DNA of 64,000 nt, from positions 39,845,817 to 39,909,816 of the forward strand of contig NC_090981.1 in the NCBI RefSeq assembly GCF_040807025.1. The letters run 5' to 3'. The notes under the pieces were generated by a model. It was not told the origin of the DNA, did no database searches, and worked only from the letters and a program-made list of their open reading frames with translations. Of the stretch, positions 36,599-49,479 are shown piece by piece. The stretch is from Struthio camelus (taxonomy: Eukaryota > Chordata > Aves > Struthioniformes > Struthionidae). The position numbers and the translations under genes were made by a program. Each line of letters opens with the position of its first letter. Positions within the stretch are counted from its first letter, which is position 1.

Positions 36599-38279
36599 AT
36601 CACAGAATCACAGAATCACAGAATCACAGAATCGTTTAGGTTGGAAGGGACCTCTGGAGATCATCTCGTCCAACCTCCCTGCTCAAGCAGGGTCACCTAG
36701 AGCATATTGCCCAGGATCACATCCAGACGGGTTTTGAATATCTCCAGCGAAGGAGACTCCACCACCCCTCTGGGCAACCTGTTCCAATGCTCTGTCACCC
36801 TCACAGTGAAGAAGTTTTTTCTCAGGTTCAGATGGAACTTCCTGTGGTTCAGTTTCTGCCCATTGCCTCTTGTCCTGTTGCTGGGCACCACGGAGAAGAG
36901 GCTGGCCTCATCCTCTTGACACTCCCCCTTCAGATACTTGTACACGTTGATGAGATCCCCTCTCAATCTTCTCTTCTCCAGGCTGAACAGGCCCAGCTCT
37001 TGCAGTCTTTCTTCATAGGAGAGATGCTCCAGCCCTCTAATCATCTTGGTAGCCCTCCGCTGGACTCTCTCCAGGAGTGCCATGTCTCTCTTGTACTGGG
37101 GAGCCCAGAACTGGACACAGTACTCCAGGTGAGGCCTCACCAGGGCTGAATAGAGGGGCAGGATCACCTCCCTCGACCTGCTGGCAACACTCTGCCTAAT
37201 GCACCCTAGGATCCCATTGGCCTTCTTGGCCACAAGGGCACACTGCTGGCTCATGTTTAACTTGTTGTCCACCAGCACTCCCAGGTCCTTCTCGGCAGAG
37301 CTACTTTCCAACAGGTCAGTCCCCAGCCTGTACTGGTGCATGGGATTATTCCTGCCTAGGTGCAGGACCTTGCACTTGCCTTTGTTGAACTTCATGAGGT
37401 TCCTCTCCGCCCACCTCTCCAGCCTGTCCAGGTCCCTCTGAATGGCAGCACAGTCTTCTGGTGTGTCAGCCACTCCCCCCAGTTTAGTATCATCAGCAAA
37501 CTTGCTGAGGGTGCACTCTGCCCCTTCCTCCAGGTCATTGATGAATATATTGAACAAGACTGGGCCCAGGACTGACCCCTGGGGGACACCACTAGCCACA
37601 GGCCTCCAACTTGACTCTGCGCCATTCACCACAACCCTCTGAGCTCGGCCAGCCAGCCAGTTCTCAAGCCACCTCACCGTCCACTCATCTAGCCCACACT
37701 TCCTGAGCTTACCTAGGAGGATGTGATGGGAGACAGTGTCAAAAGCCTTGCTGAAGTCCAGAAAGACAACATCCACTGCTCTGCCCTCATCTACCCAGCC
37801 AGTCATTCTGTCATAGAAGGCTATCAGATTGGTCAAGCATGATTTCCCTTTGGTGAATCCATGCTGACTACTCCTGATCACCTTCTTGTCCTCCAGATGC
37901 TTAGTGATGACCTCCAGGATGAGCTGTTCCATCACCTTTCCCGGGATGGAGGTGAGGCTGACAGGCCTGTAGTTTCCTGGCTCCTCCTTCTTGCCCTTTT
38001 TGAAGACTGGCGTGACATTGGCTTTCTTCCAGTCCTCAGGCACCTCTCCTGATCTCCAGGACCTTTCAAAGATGATGGAGAGAGGCCTAGCGATAACATC
38101 CGCCAGCTCCCTCAGCACTCGTGGGTGCATCCCATCGGGGCCCATGGATTTGTGGATGTCAAGTTTGGACAAAAGATCTCTCACCCGATCCTCCTCCACC
38201 AAGGGAGAGTCTTCCTTTCTCCAGCCTTCCTCTCTTGTCTCCAAGGTCTGGAATTCCTCAGGACTGGCCTGATTTCCTG
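36599..38279 (-). mobile_element. Young 5'-truncated CR1 LINE, minus strand
   Basis: The 3' end lies at the left: on the plus strand a run of four CAGAATCA-type units (about 36,600-36,633), then GTTTAGGTTGGAAGGGACCT and CTCAAGCAGGGTCACCTAGA. This is the hallmark avian CR1 3' UTR and tail. ORF2 follows without a stop to the truncated 5' boundary near 38,279. ORF1, the 5' UTR and the endonuclease are absent, as is usual for CR1 copies made by incomplete reverse transcription. No target-site duplication is evident, also normal for CR1. The intact frame implies a recent insertion, so presence or absence may differ between related species. Confidence 0.96.
36697..38244 (-). pseudogene. CR1 ORF2 fragment: reverse transcriptase, 515 codons, no 5' part
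   Basis: It encodes the reverse-transcriptase and C-terminal part of CR1 ORF2p, which copies element RNA into DNA at a chromosomal nick. Visible landmarks by residue: [13 protein letters not shown] (35-47), the VTPVFKKG...[10 protein letters not shown] region (77-99), [10 protein letters not shown] (127-136), the motif with the first catalytic Asp [11 protein letters not shown] (161-171, D163), [10 protein letters not shown] (219-228) and the catalytic FADD (249-252). A C-terminal segment ends [16 protein letters not shown] before a TAG stop. There are no internal stops or frameshifts. The first codon in the interval is TTG, and the frame stays open beyond it to the truncation. No native start, endonuclease or ORF1 is present, so this copy cannot move by itself. 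Full-length ORF2p is about 900-1,000 residues. Confidence 0.93.
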
Positions 38280-40254
38280 AAATCAGGAAATATGTATATG
38301 CACATACGGTTTTGCATTCAGTTAGGAACCACTAACTCCAGGGTTAAATAGCAGCTATGCAGAGGGCATTGAAGATCACCCCCTTGAAGCTCAAGAATTC
38401 TAGATATTAAGTACTTTCAACAGTATAATTTAAATCCTTGGACCTTTCCATTCCCTTAGATACTGCCCTTTGCATAAGCTGATCTTAAGCCTGTGTTTCA
38501 AGCATTAGGATGTGTTGTGATATTGTTAGGTAGATGAAAGGATGCTAGAAAATTAGACACTGCACAATTTTCAAAGAAAACAGAGAATCTTGAACCTGGA
38601 TCATGACATATGTAGCAGAGAAAAAATTATAATAATTTGAGTTTTCCAATCTATTTAAATGTAATTGTTTACCTATAATTCCTCTTACAGATTTGAAATG
38701 TTACATAGAGCTTTGTCTTGTTTTTTAAAATATCTCACTTCACCTTTTAGAAAGGAAATAATAATCTTGTTTGTGTCTCTATAATATAAACATAATTAAC
38801 ATCAGCGGTATGTGGAATTAATGCTGCCTGTAAGGAAAGAGCTTCACAATTAAATCATGGATTTGCTGCTGTGCAGTTTGAGGACGTGAGCTTTGCTCAC
38901 AAGACAATGGGTTTATACTCCATATTCCATAGATTTTCATTACATGTCTTGTGTCAGCAAAATTATATTAGGCAATCTCACAACTTGCATCAGCTCATAT
39001 TAATATTATTTAAAGGACAAAATGGTCCTTGATATTATGCTTCTACTCATTATCAGAAATCATTATGCTCTAGAATGTTAATATTAAAGTTTATATATGA
39101 TAACATTACTATTTGTTCTAATAATTTCCAATAAAAACAACTACTGTTTAGTGACTCATTTTATTTTCTTGTATTTCCTGGCAAGTATTCCACGTCTTTT
39201 TAAGGAATACCAGAGTAAGTTGGCTACAACTCAACTCAGAGGCTGATTCTATAGGTGCTGCTTGCTGAAGGCTTTCGTTTAAACCAGTGATCTGGACTGG
39301 CTGGGGTACCTTATATCAGCCTCTGAACTATGCCTTCTTGTATTGAGAAACTATAAATTAACATTAATAAGACTTGTAATATAATGGAAAACTGCTAATC
39401 ATGAAATAAAAGAGGGTAAGGGAGAGAGAGAAAGGCTGGAAAAAGAAGTAGAATACAGTCAGTCCCTTCCTTAACATGCTGTATCAACTTCAACTCACAA
39501 AATGGCAGCTGCTTTGGCACACAACACCATCCTAGAAATGCATTACCTAGAAAACTATTAAGCATTAACTACATATGTAGAATATGCTACCATTTGTAGT
39601 TTTAATTTATTTTCATTTCAATGAATAATTATAAGGAATAACAAGCAAGTTCCGATTGCTTTTTGGCAAAATAAAAAATGCTTCAATTTCAAATTCAGCA
39701 CCAAATTTACTGCTGTTGAACAGCCAAAGCACTCAGTGAGTATAATGCACAGGTATTGCCAGATCATTCCAAGCTGTATGATATTTGAAATGTTTCACAT
39801 ACAAGAATTGTGTTAGCCTGCTCACAAAACAGGAAATAATGGAAAATGTAGTAGTGTTGGTATATTTTGGGAAATATAGTAAGCTTTATTAATAGTTTAA
39901 TTAAATAAAAATGTAAACCTCACAGTATAAAAGTATATTTCTTACTGCCATTATATCAAAGCTATTTTAACTAAAATTTGAATTTCAGATGTTTGCAAAT
40001 TATTTTTGGCTGATTTAACATATTCGCTATTGGTTGTTGTGGTTTAGGACAGTAAGCATTTTCACTGTTATCTGTCTTCAGGAAACAAAACATTCACACC
40101 CAACACTGGGGACTGTGCTTGCTTTACCTATTTTATATATATGGCCGAGTCTTGAAGTTCAGATCTATTAGGAATGTGAAATCTTTTCATTCAGCTTTAT
40201 ATTTGTTTCAGCACTCTATTTTGTCTAGTCTTCAGATTATATTTCCACCTCAAA

Positions 40255-40373
40255 GGGACAAATTCTACACTTATTGAAATCCATCTAACCCTATTGACCT
40301 CAACCATAATCTTACTCTGATTTACAGCTTCATTAGGATTTTGGTGATGTAAATGAGAGTGGAATTTGGTCCT
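40255..40373. mobile_element. Palindromic MITE-like element, 119 bp
   Basis: GGGACAAATTCTACACT at the left and AGTGGAATTTGGTCC at the right form terminal inverted repeats. The interior has CCCTATTGACCTCAA and CTTACTCTGATTTACAG, then GATGTAAATGAG, which partly pair. It is the longest and clearest copy of the GGGCCAAATTC-ended type in this window. Confidence 0.6.
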
Positions 40374-40549
40374 AAATCTTCACTCTAAATTAAAGAGTGT
40401 ATTCACCTCTCAGTGCAGGATGTGGGAGTATGTGCCTCAAACAGAGAATACAGAGCTAAAACTTGGCAGGCAAGGTCTCAACTAGAGGGTGGATTTTTTT
40501 TTAATGTTGAGCTCACTTTTTTTCCTTAGATAAGCAGGCACACATTCCC

Positions 40550-40621
40550 ATGTATCTTGTAAAATCAGTAACAGTTCTACACATGCATGTACAAGTGTAG
40601 TGCTGTTTTTACAAGATACAT
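40550..40621. repeat. 72-nt miRNA-like hairpin
   Basis: ATGTATCTTGTAAAA (40,550-40,564) is the exact reverse complement of TTTTACAAGATACAT (40,607-40,621). Inside, AACAG pairs with CTGTT or CAG with CTG, and CTACAC (40,578-40,583) pairs with GTGTAG, leaving a 12-nt loop. Length and shape suit a microRNA precursor, but equally an old palindromic transposon. No known microRNA is recognised. Confidence 0.5.
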
Positions 40622-40891
40622 AACAATTCTTACTCACATATCTTTCTGATGAGAGAATCAAGTCATCAGTCTAAATATATTTGGTTTTACTTAAGTTGCA
40701 GGATTGCAGAAAGAATAGCTGTTTACCAGCTCTTGGTGCTTTCTTTGAGTACCTATAGTACAAAAATAGGTTCTCCTGCATCAAAGGTTCAGTTCTAAAA
40801 ATCTCTAATTAGGCGAGTAGTGAACAAGAAAGTGCCCTTCTGAAGAAGTGTTTTTATTTTCTTTTTTGGTAAATTATAAATCTTAGGCTTA

Positions 40892-40962
40892 AGGCCTGAT
40901 CTAAAGCTCACAGAAGTCAGAGGAAAAATTCCCATTAACTTCAGTGGCCTGGATCAGGTCCT
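40892..40962. mobile_element. Palindromic MITE-like element, about 71 bp
   Basis: AAGGCCTGATCTAAAGCTCA on the left mirrors GTGGCCTGGATCAGGTCCT on the right, with AATTCCCATTAACTTCAGTG in the centre. It has the same terminal type as the element at 29,926 and is more diverged. Confidence 0.6.
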
Positions 40963-43900
40963 GAAAAAGAAAATACCAGGTTATCACTTACTCACTATCT
41001 TCCATGAAGTTGGTCCAGAAAACCTCTACTGTTTCTAAAACACCGACCATATATTAAACAGTAATTCTGAAGAAAGTTAATATTTATATTATACAAATCC
41101 CATTATATTTATATGTATTTTATAGCAAAGAACATGTGAACTGGGAAGTACAATAAGGGACATATTTACTCTGCCCTTATGCTCTTTGTAGTTTGGATGT
41201 ATGTGTAACTCACTGCAGAGACCCACATTACCTGAAATCATTCTGCTCTTACCCACAAAATTGTACCTATCATGAAAGAAGATATTTGGCAGAACTTGCT
41301 ACAAAAGAACAATTTCCATATAGTCTTCTCTTAAAAAATGTAGACAAACAGAATGTCTGGAGATCAGAGTGACCCTGGGCAGCTAAGCCAAGAGTTCATT
41401 AAGCCATTCCCATCCCAATAACAATAAATTGTAAACAGTGTCACCTAAATTATACATCATTAATGGAGCATGGTGGTGTGGCCAGTACCAAATTTCGAGG
41501 ATGCTTGACCAGGGATACAGATTCTGCTTCGGTCAAACAGTGACACAACTCCCAGCAAGATCAGGCTGCATGTCAGTCATGTGGACAGCTTCAAATACTT
41601 AGGCACAAGAGGAAGAAGTTAAGAATTTCTTGCTTATGTTAAATTAGGGCTGTTTGGTTTTTTGAGTTTATTTTAAAGTGTGTTCAAGCTTGATTACTTT
41701 TAGTAATAGGTGAAGTACTGCAGTGTCAAGGAGCCGAAGAATTTTTAAAGATCTTACATAACTCTAGTGATAATTTAAAGTATATTAATTGGCAGGTGCT
41801 TCTCACAAATGAGGAGGTGACTTTCTGAAAATAATCTGCCCCTGGAGTATAGCATGGCTTATTTTGTAGCTTTTATCAATGATAGAATTCAACACCTGTA
41901 AAAAAGAAGAAGGTAGCACTCATTTTAGAAAGAAGTAATCGAGAGGAAGCTTTCCTCCCCAAAATGAAGTGAAGAAGTGAATAGACCAGATCAGGAAGGG
42001 AACATGATCAAAACTAGGTGATTTTTCAAATTCTGCACAAGTGTTCAGCTTCCCCACCCCCACCCTACTCGCACAATAAATCTGCAGTAATTGCAAGTAT
42101 TTGGGACCCGTTATCATTTCAATGTGATCACTCCATGGGTGGGGATTATTCACCCAAGTAAAGTTTGCAGGATCTGGTCAGTGTGTGCAGTATGACTGTT
42201 CTCCCAGCAAGACCATGGGTGGGCAGTGCCAAGCCCCATGGCCTGTGGTCCTTGCAGCTTAAAAAGACAGTTTTTGGAGAGATCAAAAGAAATCAAGTGT
42301 TTAATAATAGTGCTGTCAGTAACTGGTTTATATTCAGTTTCTCTTTTTTGCTTGAGACAGCTACCCTTAACAGCCAACAGAAAGAAACACTTGGATCGTG
42401 CTGCATACACGTAGCTGAAAAGGAAGAAGAATCTGATGCTGTATACCTCACCTTGAGGGTGACAGACAGGACATTTTACTATAAATGTTTATGCATTAAT
42501 ATGCAGAAACCTGTCTTGGTAGGGTTTTTCTAGATATCTTAATTCTGCTGATGCAAAGTGAGAGTGAAATTACAGGTGCCAGTTTGCAATGTAGAATGCT
42601 GATAAACAACTTACCATTTTGCAGTGGCTGGTCACATCTGGAGCCTTTTGGGATGCAAAAGTACTGGAGGATTATTGCAAAACTTAAAGACACTTATGTT
42701 GCCATAACTTTTGTTTTTAACCTAAATTAGTACATTTAATTTTTTTCTGTTGGAGGATCTTACTGCCTGCATTACGCTTACTTAGCTAACCAGGTAATTC
42801 AGCAGCAAAGCAAAAAGAGATTCAGACCTATAGCTTTTGTCAGAAAACTTTTCTAGTTTGACCTTAGACTGAGACAGGCTGGTATAAAACCATGGATCAG
42901 TGGATTGTGTTTCATTAATTTCAGCATATTTTAAAACTCCGTAATTTACAGTCCCCGAATCTGACATCACTCTGACTAAGTTAACATGCAGTGTTCAATG
43001 CCATTCTACAATGTGTTGAAAAGAATTGTATAATAAATGTGTGAATTTCTCTTTTTCCTCCTTTTACTTACTGTAATACTTCTGTAACACAGCAAAATCA
43101 ATAGGCAAACATATAGAGATAGATAGATGGATCCACAACACACACGCGACCACTGTGAAGGCTGTGGCTGTAAGAGTGCCTCCCTCTTCCATTTTGTTAT
43201 TTTTATTGTTCTTCCTGTATGGACCACACTGACATAACATTCAATTTGATTTATGTATCACTGCAGTATTTTACCGTTATCAAAGCCCCCAGTTACCTTG
43301 TATTGAAAATCTCTGCTGAAATTTGAGAGACTGTTATGAATTAATAATTATTTGTAATATTATTTGTCATTCTATTTGTAATATGTGTGTGGGAACACAA
43401 GGGTTTGAGAAAGGTGTGATTCTTCGTGATTCTAGTACACCGTAGTATTTTGAAATCCTTGCAAAATTTCCATCAGGTCACTGTGGTAATAATTATGCAT
43501 GTATGCAGTTAATGTTCCCTGACTGCTTCTGATCCTCTGTGTCTGTTCCCTTTCTGTGCTCTCCTGTTGAGATCATACAGTCTGAATATAACACACTGCA
43601 GACTGGTCAGAACTCAAAGCCCTACCACATTTATAAACCCTGCTTATAGAAAAAATATTCCAATCCATCCAAAATAAAAACCTAAATGTTAATGCACACA
43701 CATTTCTTCTAACATTTAGTGTATAGTTGTTGTGTTAGAAGTACTCGAAATGGCTTTAAATGGCTTTGATGTATTTTCCATGATTATCCACAATTCATTT
43801 CCTGTTATGTAAGGTATTTCTCAGGAGAGTTTATACTCAAGAATGGGTTGCACTGGGATCTGTAACTAAGATCTGGCCCAGCCTGGTTTTTTTAGCTCGC

Positions 43901-46900
43901 TGAGCGTTACTGGTGCGTAGAGCACTGTGTTTTTCCTCTACTGTTTAGTATATTTATATAAAATATTCACTCGGAAACTGAGAATGCTCCAAATTTATCC
44001 TCTTGTGGCACACATGATCTTTCATGAGAATCCAGTGTTTTAAATACAGGGTTTTCTGCTTCAGAGAAGACAGTGTCAAAGTTGGGCCTGGATTTCTTCC
44101 CCCTTCTATTTGAAGGTCAGTGATCATTTAGGACAGTTTTCTATTGTGCACTTCAAATGCTGAGGCTGTGTTAGTTGCAGGTTTGGGGCACAGTTTGTCA
44201 ATGAATCTCACTTTGTTCTTCAGCCCTTTTCTACTAATATGGTGCAAAGAAGCATGGCTTCATTGAAGTTCCTGTTTGACAATGGTAAACATCTATAATC
44301 GTGTGACTAATAATCTTTAGTTCTGTGACAATGCCACACACACTACATCTACCACAACAGGAAGTACTTGGTTGCATATTAATAGTTGTGGGAAGAGAAA
44401 TCTGCCAAGTTCTTCACTTGTACCATATATGCTGGCTGCTGGCATCACCTTTGGTAGCTTACTTCAGAAGAACATAGTGTGGGGCACATAATATTATGAC
44501 TGAACACACATCTTAAAGCTCATCAGCCTTGCCACCTCCCCCATCTAAGCATATGATCATCTTTCTTCCATTTTTGTGCATTTATTGTAATATCTCATAT
44601 CTAAACTTCATTGCTAACAGTGTCCTTGACTTTCAGTGTTTCCCTCTTACTGTGCTCTTATAGCTGCTGCATTCAAAGCCTGTTCTGCTCCTAGCTTCAT
44701 CTTATTCTTCTCCTCCAGCACCAGATAGCTTTGTATAGAGTGTATGTCTATGTCTATGTCTGTGCAGGTATAAGGAAGTATCAGCATACGCAAGATTTTT
44801 CAATTGCTTCTTATGCCTAAATCTGCCCTTTTTGCCTTTCTTGACATGTTCTATGCAAAAACATCATGAGATAATTTTTCCAGTTACATGGCTCAGTGCA
44901 TAAATATCTATTGCCTTGAAAATTTTGCCAGTAAAACACTTTAAGAGATATTTAAACCTTTAAATGTGTCAAATATATTCAGTTTTTATTAAGTGAGCCA
45001 GCTAATAATATACAGATTCCCTTTGTTATTTTTACCCTACCTATCTGCAGACAACAGGGCCCCAGCTACCCTCCTTTCAGTGCTTTCTTTTTTTCCATCC
45101 CTGCATTCCAGCACCCAAAAGGGATCAGAGAAACTTTTGCATACAGTTAAAATAAAACAAAAAGCTTGTACTTTTGGTTGAGGCATACATGGTATAGTCA
45201 TGCAAACCAAATGAAAATAAAAAGCAGCTATTTTGCTGCATCTTCAGAAGAATCAGGCATTCTTTTTGTTATGCACTGTGAGCTAATAGAACACGCGCAC
45301 AGACTCTACACAGATTCCTTAACTGCATCATGTAATGTTATGTTAGATTTTACTTCACTGAGGAATATTTCTTGAGTCTGACCCTGACTCGGATGGCAAG
45401 AATCCAGAGGTCTTTTAACAAAGCACTGGCTCAACAGTGTCCACAGAACTACCCTTTCAGAGAGAGGCACGGACACTCAGCACACGATCCTGCATTGTCA
45501 GCAGGGAGAGCGTAAGAATTACAAGGATTTACTGCTCTCCTAATACTGCTGATTCATTGACAAAAATTGAATTAAATTGTACAATATTAGTACTATTCAT
45601 AGCCCTTCCACCTCTGTTGCAGATTGTAATATTTCTAAAGACATTTCCACTGGTGACAGAAACTGAAGATCATCTGTGAAACTCTCTGACTAACACTGGA
45701 TCAGAGATCATTACTAATTTTTTACTCACACCTTTGCTCTTGACTGTAGGTGGGGATTTTGTGAACTAGCTAAAAATATGGCACTTGGATAGCTTGATAA
45801 GGAATATGACAACAGAATTTATAGATGAATTTAAGAAAAAAATAAAAATTAAACGTTGCTGTTCAACTGAGCAACATTATGGGTTCGCCTGGTGCAGGAA
45901 CAACTGCATCCTAATGGATGATTTCTCTATTACTATTCACTTGAGCAGCTCCGGGACTGGATGCCTATCTGCTACACTTGACCCTCAAGTCTTTCCTGAC
46001 AGTCAGTTGCAGTATTTCTACTGCATTGGTAAATGATATAATGAATATGGTTAAAAGGAGAGGGATACCAGGGTTAATGAGCTGCTGGCATTTCTCCTCT
46101 GCTTTGTGGTCTGCTAAGTGCACAGAAAAACCTCATGCCAGAATCAGCACATTTGGGAGTCCTTATCAGAAAGAATCTAAACTCGGGCACTGAAGGTTTA
46201 CGGTGAAATGGGCATCCCCCTACAAAGATGTTGTTTGAAGGAATTCACGGATACTGAGACAATTTCTGCCAGGAAAAAAGCTATGTGGCTTTTAAGCTTC
46301 ATCCCCAGAGGGGGAGTCTAGAACCTGTTGTAAGCACAGGCGCTCCTGACCAAAGCATGGGGAGAGAGGAGGGAACCAGGTTGCTAACAGGGAAGACACC
46401 TTGAAATTGCAGTTTATAAAGCTAGATTGAGTTTTGAACTGTGTTCACAAAACTGTGCCTGCTTCTTGTCCGATGATCAGCAGAACAAACACCAAACTGC
46501 AGAAACCATCGGGCGGTAAGGATTCTCACCTCTGAGGTAAATGCCCTGATCACTAGTTTGCAGGGTCATATTCCCTTTTGTGCATAATTTTCCTAGAATC
46601 TGGTATGTGTTTCTGCATACCGGTAGTTTCAGATGCTAGGAGGCGATCTATCTTCCAACAAGGCAAGTCCCTTCTGTCACCTGTGGTATATGGAAAGAAC
46701 GCAGCTAGAACAGTATTTTTGGAAGGGTCTGATCCTGTGGAATATATTCTGAGAATATTTACCAGGGAACCTAAATGGAAATACACCTAGTTCCCACATT
46801 GCAGTGGAACTTAAGACAAGAGATGTCAAAGTGAGCTGTGTGGTGCTTGACAAAATGTTGAGTCAAAAAGGAACATACCTCCAAGTTCATAGCTGCCAGC

Positions 46901-48690
46901 AGCTGAAGGGGATATTTTACGTGACAGTATTCTGCTTAGCACTTCTGTTGCAGCTATGTCCTTCTTTAGATGCCTACCTCTGTTACTGGGTCTAGCCCAT
47001 ACAGTTTACATAATATTTTCAAAAATTAAAATGTTGCATAAATGGTATTTATATTGTAAATATACATTTACATAAATATAAATTTAAACTATGAAGCTCA
47101 GGCAGGATCAAGGCTTGATTTTGTTAAACTCTTCCAGATAGGTAGATTGAAAGTCTCTGATTCATAAAGGTGGTCATCTAAATAGACAAGGCATTAGTGG
47201 AAATATACTAGATAAAGCTGGGGAAAAAACAGAAATAAGAAAAGTACAACAAAAGCCCCCAACATTTGTCCACACTGGGGAATTGACAGTCAGTCTCACA
47301 GGGCAGAAAGAAAGGGACAAGGAAAGGAGGCTCTGCTTGGCCTCACAGAGCACTAACTGTTATTACATCACTATCAAAGTTAGAGGAAATTGCATCCATT
47401 TTACTGTTGAAACATACAAAATGTACAAAGCTTTTCTAGCATCAATAAACGGTTAAATATATTAGAAAATAGAGGTTTGCTGTTGTTCTTCAATCTCAAC
47501 TTGTATTGCTTTAAGTCGCCATTTAACCTCAGTAAAGAAAGAAAGATCCAGGCCCAATGTTTTTAATTACAAGTGGCATTTCTAAGCCTTCTGTGGTCTG
47601 CACCTAGTCCAAAAAAGTGACTTCATTTTGGACTGTGGCAGCATGGATGCTCTGTGTAAAAGGCAGACTGCAAACTAGCTTCTATCCTGCTTTAATAATA
47701 GGTTCATAATCCAAAAAAGAATTTTAAACACTTTATTTTAATATCCAGACTTAAAGCTTTCCTTGGTAAAGGGGTTTATAACCCAGCAATAAAAGACTGC
47801 CTTTGAGAGTTGACTTAAAAGGTCTTAGGAAAGCAGTAGATTTTTAGATTTAAGGTTTCAGTATTTTAAAAAGATTAACAGTTGAACAGAGATAAACAAA
47901 TTGGTAGCTTGCATGACCAAATCTGTTCTGACTAGGTGATAGATTCAACCTCCTTTCCAGCAATCCAAATGTGCAGGATGCACCAATGAAGAAACACTGT
48001 TTCTGTAGTACTTCCAGCAAAGCGAAACTGGGGAAGGTGCTGCTGAGAAAAGGTTTCCGCACAGGAGCACGGCACGAAACAAGTTCATCTGCAACTGCGG
48101 ACCTAGCTGTTATCAGCGAGAGCAAAGGCACGCAGAATGAATGGGGAAAGAGACAGCATGCGAGAAACTTAAAGCACTGAAATGGACACTAAGATCTGTG
48201 TGGCAGATTGCCAGAGCAAGTATTTTCCTATTGGGTGGATAAGGGCTTGCCTTTTGCTGAGGTGTAACCAAGCCCCACTGAGACTCCTGTAAGCTTTCAA
48301 GGATTTGGCAGATGCCAGGGGAATCCACATGGAAAAAAAACAGTTTTTATCCAAATTAGATGTAAATGTTCTGATGGGTGAGCTATTTTCCGTTTCCTTT
48401 GAGAAGTTCATAGACCCAGAATTTTCACTGTTAGGAGTTCTCCCTGTATTTCAACTATCTATTTCTTTTGTTGATTTCATCCCAGTTTGTTTTGCACTGC
48501 TTTCACCACATTCAGCCATTCTATATATATCCCACGGCTCCATCCTTCCTCAGGAAGCTCCTACTGGAGTCAGCCACAGTATCCCTGAACTGACTGGTTA
48601 AGACTATGCCATTTGTATTCTGGTGGCATCTCCAAGACTGATACTTTGCCAACACCCATGGTTACCTTTTAGCCAAGCTATTTATGTTTT

Positions 48691-48692
<2 letters not shown>

Positions 48693-48734
<42 letters not shown>
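48693..48734. repeat. (GT)21 microsatellite
   Basis: An uninterrupted 42-bp GT dinucleotide run, likely length-polymorphic. Confidence 0.95.
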
Positions 48735-48736
<2 letters not shown>

Positions 48737-49479
48737 TCTATGTATATGTCTATATTTTTAAAATGCTGTCATATCAGCATCAGGACATTTTGGTTTGCTC
48801 TTCTCTAAAATTACCTCTGTTTTGTCAATAGTCTTTCTTACAGTATTGCCTTCAGAACCAAGTGTGAGGTCAATCACAGCCGAATGTTTTGTATAATAGT
48901 GTAGTCTCTTTTCCTTCACACGGAGGAAAAGACTAGTCTTAAGATAATTTCAGTTCTTTAAATGTATGTGTCTCCTGTATTTTAGCTGGTAGCTAATTAT
49001 CTTTACAGGGGCTCTCATCCCTTTCCCAACAAGGCAGGCCTGTTTTGCTTTCTATCCTCTGTCCTCCCGCATTCTTTGAACAGGAAAGCCACAAACTTCT
49101 TTTTCAGATGCCAGCCATCTCTGAGTCTCATAATGTGTTCGGTGCTGCATCATGGCATTCCAAGAAAGTGGCACGTGACTCCTCCCTGGACACCAAGCTC
49201 CCATCCCACATAGCAGACACTTACCCTGCCTTGGGTGGGGGGGGCCTGATTACATCGGCAGGCTAAAGCCAGTTCCAGCCTTCCTGCCTAATTAAGTATG
49301 AGTTGTGGCAGTGCAGAGGGTCTGAGACAGCCAGGCTCAGCAGAAGCCCAAGGACAGCCTTGCAGCTCTGTCTTCTCTCACAGGACCAAAGGTGGTGTCC
49401 TCACGACACTGAGGACAGGACGCTGGGTCAGGGGCACATGTGAGTCTCTGTTGCCTTTTTTCATTGTCCTTTGTTATAA

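Larger units (their letters stand above)
38280..49479. other. Long non-coding stretch, no gene recognised
   Basis: About 11 kb of AT-rich DNA. The largest frame (42,165-42,533, 122 codons) overlaps other short frames and resembles nothing known. Contains three small palindromic or hairpin structures (40,255; 40,550; 40,892) and a GT microsatellite (48,693). About 200 bp near 48,000-48,180 is relatively CpG-rich, with about eight CpGs. Confidence 0.45.

Noticed and set aside
36707-38351. Plus-strand frames of 60-120 codons across the CR1 element
   Set aside because: They are antisense shadows of the intact minus-strand CR1 reverse-transcriptase frame.
42165-42533. 122-codon plus-strand frame overlapping an 86-codon minus-strand frame
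   Set aside because: No recognisable domain and unremarkable composition. Probably chance.
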